Counted from the first letter of the stretch, positions 34,501 through 44,221 are shown. The stretch is 64,000 nucleotides of DNA from Ktedonobacteria bacterium brp13 (GCA_015099395.1 AP024096.1:3472001-3536000), one strand, 5' to 3'. Notes: generated by a model from the sequence alone, not told the origin. Program-made: numbers and translations.

Positions 34501-36078
34501 ATGCAAGCACAAACGCACGGCGACCTTTCGACAATGCCAGCGGCAAATCAAAACAGCGGGCGGGTACAGACGATGATCGAAGGAAATGACCAACAAGAGT
34601 ACAGCAACAGCAACCCGGAAGAGTTGGAAGAACTGAACCAAAACGACATGGCAGCATTGCTAGCCGAATCAACCAGTCCCATTAGTATCAAACGTGGTGA
34701 TGTGGTCGAGGGAGAGATCGTACGTATTGATCAGGAAGAAATTCTTGTCGATATCGGCTTAAAATCCGAAGGCGTTCTCTCAACGAAAGAGTTGCCATCC
34801 AACGGATATGGTTCTTTCAGTGAACTCCATCTGAATGACAAGATTCTTGTCTATGTTATTCAGCCAGAGACTTCTGAAGGGCATGCGGTTCTCTCTCTGA
34901 AGAGAGCGAACACCGAGCGCCAGTGGCGTATCGCAGAAGAGCAGTACAAGAACAATGAACTACTGAAAGCGAAAGTCATCGATTTCAACAAAGGTGGCTT
35001 AATCGTTGATGTAGCAGGCATTCGTGGCTTTGTACCAATTTCGCAGATCCTCAATCTTAAACGTGAAGAGGTCGCTGCCGGTGGTGAAAACCAGGAGACA
35101 GCTGCGAAACTAGCCAGCATGAAGGACAAAGAGCTTCAGCTGAAAATTATCGAGATTAATCGAGCGCGTAACCGCTTGATCCTCTCCGAGCGCCTGGCCG
35201 TCCAGGAATGGCGTCAGCGCCGTCGCGAAGAGTTGCTTGATGAGTTGAAGCCCGGCGAAGTCCGCAAAGGTGTTGTCAGCAATCTCGCTAACTTCGGTGC
35301 CTTTGTTGACCTTGGCGGCGCAGACGGACTGGTTCATATCAGCCAGCTTGCCTGGAGTCGTGTGAACCATCCTAGCGAAGTCCTGCATGTCGGTCAAGAA
35401 GTCGAAGTACAGGTCCTGAGTGTCGACAAAGACAAAAAGAAAATTGCGCTCTCTATCAAACGGGCCGAGGTTGATCCCTGGACAACCGTTGAGCAGCGCT
35501 ACACTCCTGGACAGCTCGTCACAGGTACAGTTACCAAGATTGCTCCCTTCGGTGCGTTCGCACGGATCGAAGATGGCATCGAGGGTCTGATCCACCTGTC
35601 CGAACTCCAGCCAGGCACTGACCCCAAGTCAATCTTGCATGAGGGTGCTCAGTTACAGTTGCGTATCTTGCGTATCGACGCCGAGCGCCGTCGCCTTGGT
35701 CTGAGCTTACGTCAGGCCGATGAGATGGATGCTCCTGCTAGCGAGACCGAAGAAGCCACTTTAGAAGAGGCGACTGAGGCCGGCGAGAGCACGACCACAA
35801 GTACAACGACGACGACAACCACAACAAGCGAACCAGTAGACTACAGTGCACCAGTAGCAGCCCCTGCTGAGGCAGCTCCTAGCACTCCTTCTCTGGAATC
35901 CTTGTCTACTCATCAAGAGCAGGTACCGGCTAAGCGTGAGCGCACTAGCGAGCAGCGTCGTGAACGCGGCGAGCGTGGCGAGAATGCAGGAGCCACCGAA
36001 GGTGAACTAACCGCGATGGCTGAGGCGTTCCGCGCAGCACGCCAGCGTACAAAAGACGACGAGACAACTGAGCAGTAA
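34501..36078 (+). CDS. rpsA: S1-domain RNA-binding protein, ribosomal protein S1-like
   Basis: 525 residues with four S1 domains: about 62-133 (KRGDVVEGEIVRIDQEEI), 148-232 (LLKAKVIDFNKGGLIVDV), 250-322 (VRKGVVSNLANFGAFVDLGG), and 335-405 (VTGTVTKIAPFGAFARIEDG). The N-terminal 60 residues are Asn/Gln/Glu-rich. The tail (about 410-525) is Thr/Glu/Pro-rich then Arg/Glu-rich, with a (Thr)n run. Four domains is the count usual for Gram-positive and Chloroflexota S1 (six in E. coli). S1 binds mRNA and helps initiation on structured leaders. The start ATG 34501 has GGGGG about 10 nt upstream. Exact role (ribosome-bound or free regulator) is not certain. Confidence 0.88.
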   Translation: MQAQTHGDLSTMPAANQNSGRVQTMIEGNDQQEYSNSNPEELEELNQNDMAALLAESTSPISIKRGDVVEGEIVRIDQEEILVDIGLKSEGVLSTKELPSNGYGSFSELHLNDKILVYVIQPETSEGHAVLSLKRANTERQWRIAEEQYKNNELLKAKVIDFNKGGLIVDVAGIRGFVPISQILNLKREEVAAGGENQETAAKLASMKDKELQLKIIEINRARNRLILSERLAVQEWRQRRREELLDELKPGEVRKGVVSNLANFGAFVDLGGADGLVHISQLAWSRVNHPSEVLHVGQEVEVQVLSVDKDKKKIALSIKRAEVDPWTTVEQRYTPGQLVTGTVTKIAPFGAFARIEDGIEGLIHLSELQPGTDPKSILHEGAQLQLRILRIDAERRRLGLSLRQADEMDAPASETEEATLEEATEAGESTTTSTTTTTTTTSEPVDYSAPVAAPAEAAPSTPSLESLSTHQEQVPAKRERTSEQRRERGERGENAGATEGELTAMAEAFRAARQRTKDDETTEQ

Positions 36079-36122
36079 ACGATCCTATTTACAGCTCCGC
36101 TATCTCTGACATAGTCAAGCGA

Positions 36123-36148
36123 CCTCCCTGTAGTGCTCTACAGGGAGG
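36123..36148. terminator. Hairpin after the S1 gene
   Basis: CCTCCCTGTAG (36123-36133), loop TGCT, CTACAGGGAGG (36138-36148): a perfect 11-bp stem, only a short T-rich tail. Confidence 0.65.
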
Positions 36149-36308
36149 TTCGTCATCTTCAGCTAAATGTAGAGATTTAAAAAGAACGTTCCTGGATATT
36201 CTTAACATAGTAACGTGACACTTTCACAAAGCTCAGTAGATTTGGTTCAATCTGACACAGCTTTCACTTCCTTCCTCTTCAATCTCGTAAAAGTGATCCA
36301 CAGACTTC

Positions 36309-36338
36309 TTGACGTTGTAAAATAAGTTGTAGTATGAT
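36309..36338 (+). promoter_or_regulatory. Distal promoter candidate of clpC
   Basis: TTGACG (36309-36314), 18-nt spacer, TATGAT (36333-36338), about 510 nt upstream of clpC. The rest of the 770-nt gap shows no gene. I saw no CIRCE element or CtsR-like heptad repeat in it. Confidence 0.55.
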
Positions 36339-36744
36339 GAAACGCACAGTTTACCAAAAAAATAACGGGAGTTTTCTCTAACGTCACCTGTAAAATGGTT
36401 ACAGAATATGTAATTGACGGTTTCCTTGCTATCTACTTTGTTCTTCTACTAACATAGAAAAACAGATATCCAGGGAGATCTGACGATGGAGGAACGATGT
36501 TCATGGCTGGACTACTCCAAATAGCCACTCGCTTGTCATCGTATCAACGAGAACACGGAGACATCTGTACAAAACACGTTTCCTTACCTTTACGTCATTT
36601 CACACTTGAACAGATAAAGAGCGACCTCTCCACTGCGATGTATTGTATACAGAAACAGTACGGAGGTTGATTGTTTCTCAGTAAGAAGGTTGAACGGCCA
36701 CGAGAAGGCATTTAACAGACGGGGAGTTACGGTTGTTGTTATCC

Positions 36745-36773
36745 TTGACGCTGTATGATGGGTGTTGTATTAT
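36745..36773 (+). promoter_or_regulatory. Proximal promoter of clpC
   Basis: TTGACG (36745-36750), 17-nt spacer, TATTAT (36768-36773), about 75 nt before the start codon. It uses the same -35 hexamer as the distal promoter. Confidence 0.7.
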
Positions 36774-36848
36774 GAATGACATAGTTTACCTGAGCGACAC
36801 AGAGGGCTCGGTTCCACCCTCTGCCATTGAAAGGGGGGTGACAAACGG

Positions 36849-39386
36849 GTGAATGATAGAGATAGATTTGATAAATTCACCGAGCGAGCAAGAAAAGTTC
36901 TTAGCTTAGCTCAAGAGGAAGCCCAACGCTTCCAGCATAATTATATTGGCACAGAGCACCTCCTACTCGGCCTTGTGCGCGAGGGCGAGGGTGTTGCCGC
37001 CAAAGTTCTGGCGAATCTCGGCGTTGAACTTAATAAAGTTCGTAGCGCTGTAGAGTTTATCATTGGTCGTGGTGACCGGATCGTCCTTGGCGAGATTGGT
37101 CTTACCCCACGCGCTAAAAAGGTAATCGAGCTCGCTGTTGATGAAGCTCGTCGCTTGAACCACCATTATATCGGGACAGAACATCTTTTGTTAGGCTTAG
37201 TGCGTGAGGGTGAGGGGATTGCGGCAGGTGTCCTTGAGAGCCTGGGCGTGAACCTCGAGAAAGTGCGTACACAGACCATTCAGGTGCTCAGCCAGTCTGG
37301 CACCCCACATGAACGTGACGCAAAACATTCTAAAACCCCTACCATCGATCAGATGGGTATCGACCTGACAGCCGCTGCTCGCGGTGGGACTCTTGATCCC
37401 GTCATCGGTCGCCACCAGGAGATCGAGCGAGTCATTCAGATTCTCTCCCGTCGTACAAAGAATAACCCGGCTCTCATTGGTGAGCCCGGTGTCGGTAAGT
37501 CCGCTATTGTTGAAGGCCTGGCCCAGCGCTTGATCTCCGGTGAAGTTCCTGAGACCCTGGCTGGCAAACGCCTGCTGACGCTTGACGTCGGTTCCCTCGT
37601 GGCGGGCACAAAATACCGTGGTGAGTTTGAAGAGCGCCTGAAAAAGATTATAGAAGAGATCCGTAACAGTCGCGATTGTATCATCTTTATTGATGAAGTT
37701 CATACTCTGGTTGGGGCCGGTGCCGCAGAAGGCGCGGTCGATGCCGCTAATATCCTGAAACCTGCCCTCGCCCGGGGTGAGATTCAGTGTATTGGTGCTA
37801 CGACACTCGATGAGTACCGCAAGTACATCGAGCGCGATGCCGCTCTGCAACGCCGCTTCCAGGAAGTGATCGTCCGCGAACCAAGCGTTGAGGAGACCGT
37901 TGAGATCCTCAAAGGTATTCGCGAACGCTATGAGCAGCACCATCGTTTGATTATCACCGATGAGGCTCTCAAAGCTGCTACCGATATGGCAAGCCGCTAT
38001 ATCACCGATCGCTTCATGCCGGATAAGGCCATCGATCTGATCGATGAGGCCGCTAGCCGCGTACGCATGCAGAACTCTCTTGCTCCTCTGAACCTCAAAG
38101 AGGCGATGAAGGGTCTGGAGTCGGTCCTGCGTGAAAAAGAGGCGGCGATTCAGCAACAGGATTATGAGCTGGCCGCTGAGCTGCGTGAGCGCGAAGTCAA
38201 ATTGCGCGATCGCATTGCGAAGCTGGAATCCGGCTGGCATAAAGAGCGTGGAAACGAGAAGCCGACCGTCGGCGAAGAGGAGATCGCGCAGATCGTCTCG
38301 ATGTGGACGGGTATCCCAGTGATGCGTATCGCGCAAGAAGAGTCTCAGCGCCTCTTGCAGATGGAGGATGCTCTGCACTCCAGAGTTATCGGTCAGAATG
38401 AGGCCATCGAGAAGATCGCTCGTGCGGTCCGTCGTGCTCGCGCAGGTCTGAAAGATCCGAAACGCCCGATTGGTTCTTTCATCTTTATGGGCCCCACCGG
38501 TGTCGGTAAAACAGAGTTGGCGAAAGCGCTGGCCGAGTTTATGTTCGGCTCCGAGGAGTCCTTGATCAAGATCGATATGTCAGAGTTCATGGAGCGCCAC
38601 GCGGCTGCCCGCCTGGTTGGTGCCCCTCCCGGATATGTCGGTTACGAAGAGGGCGGTCAGTTGACCGAAGCAGTTCGCCGTAAATCGTACAGCGTGATCC
38701 TGCTCGACGAGATCGAGAAGGCTCACCCGGACGTCTTCAATATGCTACTCCAGATTCTGGAAGATGGTAAGTTGACTGACGCGAAGGGCCGTACGGTGGA
38801 CTTCCGCAACACCGTGATCATCATGACATCAAACGTCGGTGCTCAACTCTTGAACAGAGAGGCGTCGATTGGCTTCCGCAATTCGAAAGATAAGAGCAAA
38901 GCCAATCAAGCTGACTACGATGCGATGAAGGGCAAGGTGCTCGGCGAGCTGAAAAATACGTTTAAACCTGAGTTCCTCAACCGTATCGATGAAACGATCG
39001 TCTTCCATTCTCTACGGATGGAGGAGATGTACTCGATCGTCGATCTGTTGCTCAACCGCGTACGTGCGCAGTTGACGGAACAGCAGATCGAGTTGGTCAC
39101 ACCTACGGCTACGAAGGACTTCTTGATTGAGAAGGGCTTCGATCCGCAGTATGGTGCACGCCCGTTGCGCCGTACGATTCAACGCATGGTTGAAGATCCG
39201 TTAGCTGAGGGATTGCTGCAAGGGAAGTTCCATCCCGGTGATCTGATTGAGGCGCTTGTTGTTGATGACGATCTGTCATTGCAGGTGCGCAATCGCGTTG
39301 AACAGTTACCACCACCCGCATCGGTTACAGCCGAGGCGGCGCTCTCCGCTGGTAGCGAGGGCAGCAGCACGAACAATGAGGGCTAA
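36849..39386 (+). CDS. clpC: ATP-dependent Clp protease ATPase subunit ClpC
   Basis: 845 residues. This HSP100 unfoldase feeds proteins to ClpP. It has two N-terminal Clp repeats (about 5-75 and 80-145, each with [23 protein letters not shown] text), D1 AAA+ with Walker A GEPGVGKS at 211-218, the UVR/middle domain near 425-460 ([19 protein letters not shown]), and D2 with GPTGVGKT at 548-555. The SIGF motif in [12 protein letters not shown] is the expected ClpP-docking loop. The start is GTG 36849 after a GGGGGG-rich site. Synteny with radA, yacL, ispD and ispF matches Bacillus, but ctsR, mcsA and mcsB, which precede clpC there, are absent. Confidence 0.95.
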   Translation: MNDRDRFDKFTERARKVLSLAQEEAQRFQHNYIGTEHLLLGLVREGEGVAAKVLANLGVELNKVRSAVEFIIGRGDRIVLGEIGLTPRAKKVIELAVDEARRLNHHYIGTEHLLLGLVREGEGIAAGVLESLGVNLEKVRTQTIQVLSQSGTPHERDAKHSKTPTIDQMGIDLTAAARGGTLDPVIGRHQEIERVIQILSRRTKNNPALIGEPGVGKSAIVEGLAQRLISGEVPETLAGKRLLTLDVGSLVAGTKYRGEFEERLKKIIEEIRNSRDCIIFIDEVHTLVGAGAAEGAVDAANILKPALARGEIQCIGATTLDEYRKYIERDAALQRRFQEVIVREPSVEETVEILKGIRERYEQHHRLIITDEALKAATDMASRYITDRFMPDKAIDLIDEAASRVRMQNSLAPLNLKEAMKGLESVLREKEAAIQQQDYELAAELREREVKLRDRIAKLESGWHKERGNEKPTVGEEEIAQIVSMWTGIPVMRIAQEESQRLLQMEDALHSRVIGQNEAIEKIARAVRRARAGLKDPKRPIGSFIFMGPTGVGKTELAKALAEFMFGSEESLIKIDMSEFMERHAAARLVGAPPGYVGYEEGGQLTEAVRRKSYSVILLDEIEKAHPDVFNMLLQILEDGKLTDAKGRTVDFRNTVIIMTSNVGAQLLNREASIGFRNSKDKSKANQADYDAMKGKVLGELKNTFKPEFLNRIDETIVFHSLRMEEMYSIVDLLLNRVRAQLTEQQIELVTPTATKDFLIEKGFDPQYGARPLRRTIQRMVEDPLAEGLLQGKFHPGDLIEALVVDDDLSLQVRNRVEQLPPPASVTAEAALSAGSEGSSTNNEG

Positions 39387-39427
39387 AGAAGGCTAAACCG
39401 GTGAGCTAGCCGGCACAAAGTAGCTGG

Positions 39428-39479
39428 GGGGCGTGATGTATAAGCACATAAGCGTTTATATGTCACGTCCCTCTTTTTG
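39428..39479 (+). terminator. Intrinsic terminator after clpC
   Basis: GGGGCGTGATGTATAA (39428-39443) pairs over 16 positions (some G-U) with TTATATGTCACGTCCC (39456-39471), followed by CTCTTTTTG. Confidence 0.85.
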
Positions 39480-39579
39480 TCCAATAACCCACTGAAGATC
39501 AACCACGTACAGAGCAGACAAGCGACACTTCTATTACATATTCATTACAAGATAACTGGACAGGTTAAAATAATTTTTA

Positions 39580-40998
39580 ATGGCAAAGATACGCACAAAA
39601 TATATCTGCCAACAATGTGGCGGTGAACATAGCAAATGGATGGGAAAGTGTCCCGACTGTGAAGCCTGGAATACGCTAGAAGAGGTTGTTGAGACGCCTA
39701 CAAGCCCAGCACAACAGCGTCGGCAAAGTGTTATGCTGGGCAGTGGAGGTAGCCTTTCCCATGGCGCTCTGGCCCCGATTGTGTTGCCACAGATTAAGCC
39801 TCTGGTGCATACTCGTATTTCAGTCGGTTTCCCGGAGATGGATCGCGTGCTGGGTGGCGGACTCGTCCCTGGCTCACTCGTGCTGGTGGGAGGCGAGCCG
39901 GGTATCGGCAAATCAACCCTCCTGCTCCAGGTCTCAGGAGCCATTGCGGAGAACGTGGGTCCGGTCCTCTATATCTCCGGCGAGGAATCCCTTGAGCAGG
40001 TCAAGATGCGCGCTGAACGGCTTGATATCGTCGGCGAGCAGCTGTATCTGTTATCGGCGATTGAACTCGATGTAATCGCCGAGACCGTGCATCGACTCAA
40101 ACCAGCGCTGGTGATTGTGGATTCGATTCAGACGGTGGCTGCCAGCCATCTGACCGCGGCACCAGGCAGTATCAGCCAGGTACGCGAATGTACTGTGCAG
40201 TTGATGCATCTGGCAAAGACGACGGCGATCCCGATTGTGCTGATTGGACACGTAACGAAAGAGGGCACGGTCGCAGGACCAAAGGCGCTTGAACATATCG
40301 TTGATGCGGTCCTCTATCTTGAAGGAGAGCGCTATCACTCGTATCGTCTGCTGCGCGGGATCAAGAACCGCTTTGGCGCGACGCACGAGGTGGGCGTCTT
40401 CGAGATGCATGGAGAAGGGATGATCGAGGTCTCCAATCCTTCAGCGGTCTTCCTCTCCGATCGTGCTACGAATGCGACAGGTTCGGCGGTCGTCGTCAGC
40501 ATGGAAGGCACCCGTCCCCTGCTGATAGAGGTCCAGGCTCTCGTGACACCAAGCAACTTTGGTAATCCCAGAAGTACGACCAATGGCATCGATCATAATC
40601 GGCTCTTGATGCTGATGGCAGTACTCACCAAGCGTGTAGGTCTGGCGGTCGGCAGTCACGACATCTATGCTAATGTAGTAGGTGGCTTTACGGTAGAAGA
40701 GCCTGCAATCGATCTGGGAGTCGCGGCGGCGATCGCCTCCAGTTATCGTGAGCGCTTAATCCCGGCCGATATGACACTGATTGGCGAGGTCGGACTCTCA
40801 GGAGAGTTGCGTGCGGTCAGTCGTCTGACGCTACGAGTACGAGAAGCGGCTAAACTGGGCTTTAAACGCTGCATTGTCCCTACCGGAGGCAAGAACTCAC
40901 GTGCCCTGGCCGAATTGGAAGAGGCCAGACTCCCTGATGACTTCCGCGTCATTACAGCTAGCACACTCGCAGTAGCATTAGAGATCGCGCTACACTAA
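39580..40998 (+). CDS. radA: DNA repair protein RadA
   Basis: 472 residues. RadA is a RecA-like ATPase and helicase that helps branch migration in recombinational repair. It has a zinc finger with Cys10, Cys13, Cys24 and Cys27, Walker A GGEPGIGKS at 104-112, the RadA-specific KNRFG motif at 262-266, and a C-terminal Lon-protease-like domain (about 290-472, DIYANVVGGFTVEEPAIDLG). It is complete. The Shine-Dalgarno site before ATG 39580 is weak (AGG about 16 nt upstream). In Bacillus the next gene is disA, whose protein works with RadA; here there is only a 550-nt gap. Confidence 0.95.
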   Translation: MAKIRTKYICQQCGGEHSKWMGKCPDCEAWNTLEEVVETPTSPAQQRRQSVMLGSGGSLSHGALAPIVLPQIKPLVHTRISVGFPEMDRVLGGGLVPGSLVLVGGEPGIGKSTLLLQVSGAIAENVGPVLYISGEESLEQVKMRAERLDIVGEQLYLLSAIELDVIAETVHRLKPALVIVDSIQTVAASHLTAAPGSISQVRECTVQLMHLAKTTAIPIVLIGHVTKEGTVAGPKALEHIVDAVLYLEGERYHSYRLLRGIKNRFGATHEVGVFEMHGEGMIEVSNPSAVFLSDRATNATGSAVVVSMEGTRPLLIEVQALVTPSNFGNPRSTTNGIDHNRLLMLMAVLTKRVGLAVGSHDIYANVVGGFTVEEPAIDLGVAAAIASSYRERLIPADMTLIGEVGLSGELRAVSRLTLRVREAAKLGFKRCIVPTGGKNSRALAELEEARLPDDFRVITASTLAVALEIALH

Positions 40999-41102
40999 AA
41001 ATGCACCCGTACATATAGCGTAAAGCCTATCACAAAAAAAATTCACCGTGAAACATGAACCAATTTACCATATAAAATGGTAAAATATCAGTAAGGTACT
41101 AA

Positions 41103-41135
41103 TTAAGATGTCATTTACTAGGAAATGCATCTTAA
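41103..41135. other. Hairpin in the radA to yacL gap
   Basis: TTAAGATG-CATTT (41103-41116, one bulge) pairs with AAATG-CATCTTAA (41123-41135), about 13 bp. No T-run. It lies shortly before the promoter of the next gene. Confidence 0.5.
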
Positions 41136-41150
41136 ATCTGCTTATAAAGC

Positions 41151-41179
41151 TTGCAAAAATCGCAGTCAACGTGTATACT
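41151..41179 (+). promoter_or_regulatory. Promoter of the yacL-like/ispD/ispF group
   Basis: TTGCAA (41151-41156), 17-nt spacer, TATACT (41174-41179), identical in both hexamers and spacing to the infB promoter. The leader would be about 365 nt. The 550-nt gap between radA and this gene shows no disA remnant that I can see. Confidence 0.7.
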
Positions 41180-41548
41180 GGCTAATCGACACGCAAGTTT
41201 CGATGACGCAAAGTTCATAATTTTGAGAGAGAAGCATTCCATGCTCTCCTTAAAGCGAGGTATACGTTTCCGAATATCCTGTTCGCTCACCAAAGTACTG
41301 TTGAGTCGAACCCAAATTTCGGGAATTCACAACCATCCATCACTAACGTACGTATAAAATTTGAAGATTGGTCGCTCAAGCGGCGAGTGTTTTCTCAGCA
41401 GCAGGCTATTGCATGATTGTTGTTTCATCTGGAATTATCCTTTTTTAATTCATCCCAAAACCGCCTGACCTGCGTATGGACAAAGAAGCCACATCGCCCT
41501 CTTGAGCTAGAACTGCACGTTATGTGCAAATGCCTGGAGGATGCAGGG

Positions 41549-42751
41549 ATGTCTGTAAATACTATCTCCCGCATCATAGGCGCCGTTGTCGCTCTCGGAG
41601 CTTCAGTATTGTTTATACTTTACAGATTGACGACACCGCCACCTATGCCATGGGCAATCGGAATTATTGCCGTTATTACGATTGCCGCTATTATTATTAC
41701 TCCGTATATTACGGTTATCCCGTATCAGTGGATGCGGGACAAAATTCATGCGTCGTCGGCTAGCGATCTGGTCGCGGCTTCCGCTGGCTTACTTCTAGGT
41801 CTTATCCTCGCTGCTGTGTTGACGATTCCACTGCAATATCTCCCCTTTGGCCTGGGTCAGATTACCCCCTTCCTGGGTGCAGTTATCTTCGGCTATCTCG
41901 GTATTACGGCTGCAGTCCTACGGAAAAGCGATATCGCTCACCTGTTTCAATCTACACCATTCCGTCGCCGGGAACGTGATGAAGAACGTGGCGAGGAACG
42001 CAGGAAGAAACGTGATCAAGATAAAGAGCCTGCATCATCCACGCAGCAGGCACCTGCCTTCCCTGCCATGCCGATCCTGCTAGATACCAGTACGATCATC
42101 GATGGTCGTATCGCGGATATCAGTCAGACCGGTTTTGTTATCGGGACGCTGGTCGTGCCACGCTTCGTGTTGAATGAACTGCAACGCATTGCGGATTCTG
42201 CTGATACGATGCGTCGTAACCGTGGACGTCGTGGTCTGGAGATCCTCAACCGCCTGCAAAAAGATGCGACGGTGCCGATCGAGATCGTTGATAACGACGT
42301 TGAAGGGATCGCGGATGTCGATGGCAAGCTCGTCAAGATGGCTCGCGATATCCATTGCTTGATCATTACCAATGACTTCAATCTGAACCGGGTCGCTGAA
42401 TTGCAGGGCGTAAAAGTACTCAATATCAATGAGCTGGCGAACGCGATCAAGCCGGTACTCTTGCCAGGTGAAGATATTCACATTAAAATTATGCAAGATG
42501 GCAAAGAACTGAATCAAGGTGTTGGCTACCTGGATGATGGCACGATGATCGTCGTTGAAAATGGTCGTCAGTTTATGGGCACCACTATCGAGGTAACGGT
42601 GACGCGCGTGCTCCAGACGGTTGCTGGACGGATGATCTTCGCTCATCCGAAACAGGCGGGTAGCAGTATCCATAATGTGACGACCAGTATCGTTGCACCT
42701 GCAGCTGCTCCTGCTCCTCCACAGCCACCGGCCAAGCAAAGGCCAGCCTGA
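41549..42751 (+). CDS. YacL-like membrane protein with PIN and TRAM domains
   Basis: 400 residues. Four hydrophobic segments (about 7-27, 33-52, 72-92, 100-120) are followed by a charged linker (RRRERDEERGEERRKK), a PIN nuclease-like domain (about 172-300, ILLDTSTIIDGRIADI with Asp pairs, later NDFNLNRVAELQGV), and a TRAM domain (about 315-375). It corresponds to B. subtilis YacL by domain order and gene position. PIN domains usually are metal-dependent RNases and TRAM binds RNA; no specific role is established. The start ATG 41549 has GGAGG at 41536-41540. The tail is Ala/Pro-rich. Confidence 0.87.
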   Translation: MSVNTISRIIGAVVALGASVLFILYRLTTPPPMPWAIGIIAVITIAAIIITPYITVIPYQWMRDKIHASSASDLVAASAGLLLGLILAAVLTIPLQYLPFGLGQITPFLGAVIFGYLGITAAVLRKSDIAHLFQSTPFRRRERDEERGEERRKKRDQDKEPASSTQQAPAFPAMPILLDTSTIIDGRIADISQTGFVIGTLVVPRFVLNELQRIADSADTMRRNRGRRGLEILNRLQKDATVPIEIVDNDVEGIADVDGKLVKMARDIHCLIITNDFNLNRVAELQGVKVLNINELANAIKPVLLPGEDIHIKIMQDGKELNQGVGYLDDGTMIVVENGRQFMGTTIEVTVTRVLQTVAGRMIFAHPKQAGSSIHNVTTSIVAPAAAPAPPQPPAKQRPA

Positions 42752-42833
42752 AGTCTAGCGGCTGAATAAGGCTGCTTGCTGAATAGCAGCGTCCATTCAT
42801 ACAAAAAGTCCAGATGAATGACCTTGAATTACC

Positions 42834-42865
42834 AGAGCACCCTTTGCGGTGCTCTTTATTTTTAT
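42834..42865 (+). terminator. Intrinsic terminator after the yacL-like gene
   Basis: AGAGCACC (42834-42841), loop CTTTGC, GGTGCTCT (42848-42855), followed by TTATTTTTAT. Confidence 0.8.
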
Positions 42866-42877
42866 GTTTACTACTAA

Positions 42878-42943
42878 TCCGAAAACCTGCGTGTGCGAGC
42901 ACTAGCGACGCCAGTCGCGTTGAATTTCGGAATAAGATCTTAG
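42878..42943 (+). repeat. Dispersed palindromic repeat, copy B
   Basis: A roughly 66-bp unit with nested hairpins GTGC-GA-GCAC and GCGAC-GCCA-GTCGC (core 42901-42922), bracketed by CCGAAA and TTTCGG and ending AATAAGATCTTAG. It lies 16 nt before the ispD start. Copies A and C are at 25676-25718 (reverse) and 57778-57837. Confidence 0.85.
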
Positions 42944-42959
42944 AGAAAGAAAAAGAGCG

Positions 42960-43658
42960 ATGCAAGAGACGTCCGCAGTTGTGATTGTGGCGGCAGGAGC
43001 CAGTCGACGCATGGGGCGCGATAAGCTCTGGATACCGCTGGCAGGCCGCATTACGCTGGCCCGTACGATCGATGCCTTTGAGGCATCCACAGCAATAGAT
43101 ACGATTATTATCGTTGCCAGTGAGGAGCGCCTGCAAGAGACAAATACACTCTGCCTGCATGAGTCCTGGACAAAGATACAAGCGATCGTTCCCGGCGGCG
43201 AACGTCGTCAGGACTCGGTCTGTCGAGGTCTCGATGCCCTTGCAACATTACAGCCTGCCTGCCAGTGGGTCATGATACACGACGGAGCACGTCCCTTGAT
43301 TTCGGATATTATCATTAAACTGGGCCTCAGTTCAGCCATAGAACATCAGGCCTCGATTGCCGCGATGCCGGTCAAAGATACGATCAAGCTGGTACGCAAA
43401 GATATCATCGTCGATACACCGGATCGTCAGTTGCTCTGGGCCGTACAGACACCCCAGGTCTTCTCGTTCCCTCTGATCCACGCAGCACACCACTCACCCG
43501 AGGCACAGGGTGATGCCACAGACGATGCCCTGCTCTTAGAACGTCTCGGCTATGAAGTCGCCGTCTTCCCTGGCTCCTACCGTAATATCAAGATTACCAC
43601 CGAAGAAGATCTCCTGGTCGCCGAAGCCTTCATCAAGGCAGAGCAAGAAGAAAAGTAA
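42960..43658 (+). CDS. ispD: 2-C-methyl-D-erythritol 4-phosphate cytidylyltransferase
   Basis: 232 residues, third enzyme of the MEP isoprenoid pathway, joining MEP with CTP. Motifs are VIVAAGASRRMGRDKLW at the N-terminus (nucleotide-binding), GGERRQDSVCRGL near 80, HDGARPLIS near 105, and VQTPQVF near 160. The start is ATG 42960 with an AAGAG-type weak site. A dispersed palindrome lies immediately upstream and a terminator beyond it, so expression may come from read-through or from a promoter within the repeat. It is 29 nt before ispF. Confidence 0.94.
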   Translation: MQETSAVVIVAAGASRRMGRDKLWIPLAGRITLARTIDAFEASTAIDTIIIVASEERLQETNTLCLHESWTKIQAIVPGGERRQDSVCRGLDALATLQPACQWVMIHDGARPLISDIIIKLGLSSAIEHQASIAAMPVKDTIKLVRKDIIVDTPDRQLLWAVQTPQVFSFPLIHAAHHSPEAQGDATDDALLLERLGYEVAVFPGSYRNIKITTEEDLLVAEAFIKAEQEEK

Positions 43659-43672
43659 AAGTAAAAGTAAAA
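43650..43672 (+). repeat. Simple AAAAGT repeat with triple in-frame stops
   Basis: About four AAAAGT units across the ispD stop codon give TAA-AAG-TAA-AAG-TAA in frame. They end in AAAAAGAGG, which serves as the ispF ribosome site. Confidence 0.8.
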
Positions 43673-43687
43673 AGAGGTTCTCTGAAT

Positions 43688-44170
43688 ATGACTATACGCA
43701 TTGGTTCTGGTTATGACGTGCACTCCTTTGTAGATGGACGTGCGCTGGTACTTGGTGGCATCACTATCCCCCATACACGTGGGCTCGCCGGTCATTCGGA
43801 TGCTGACACGGTTATACATGCGATAGTAGATGCCTTGCTCGGTGCCGCTGCCCTGGGCGATATCGGCAGCCACTTTCCATCAAACGATGTGCGCTGGAAA
43901 GATAAGCCGAGCTCCGCCTTCCTCGAATATACCCGTGACCTGCTCAGGCAGCATGGTTGGGGCATCGTCAACGTCGATGCTACGATCATCGCCGAGCAAC
44001 CCAGAATGTCGCCCCATACGCCCCACATGCGAGAACGACTGTCAGAGATCCTACAGCTGGATAGCACACAGGTCAGTGTCAAGGCGACCACGACAGATAA
44101 ACTGGGTTTCACCGGTAGAAGTGAAGGGATCGCCTGCCAGGCGGTAGCACTGATCGAGAGCATACAGTAG
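43688..44170 (+). CDS. ispF: 2-C-methyl-D-erythritol 2,4-cyclodiphosphate synthase
   Basis: 160 residues, cyclises CDP-ME 2-phosphate to MEcPP in the MEP pathway. The metal ligands are Asp10, His12 and His44 (GYDVHSF and HSDADTVIHAIVDALLGA). DIGSHFP and the C-terminal TTDKLGFTGRSEGIACQAVAL are typical. Length is normal. ispD and ispF lie together as in many bacteria, and ispE is 11 kb further on (55378). Confidence 0.96.
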   Translation: MTIRIGSGYDVHSFVDGRALVLGGITIPHTRGLAGHSDADTVIHAIVDALLGAAALGDIGSHFPSNDVRWKDKPSSAFLEYTRDLLRQHGWGIVNVDATIIAEQPRMSPHTPHMRERLSEILQLDSTQVSVKATTTDKLGFTGRSEGIACQAVALIESIQ

Positions 44171-44221
44171 AGCAAGGTATCAAAGAGCGATCTGCAAGAC
44201 GAGGAGCGATGGAGCCTTGCT

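Noticed and set aside
34118..34672. Reverse-strand 184-codon frame before and into the S1 gene
   Set aside because: It overlaps a well-supported start and promoter on the other strand and has Cys/Leu-rich nonsense composition.
41151..41357. A 68-codon frame in the radA to yacL gap
   Set aside because: It begins inside the promoter and has no Shine-Dalgarno site.
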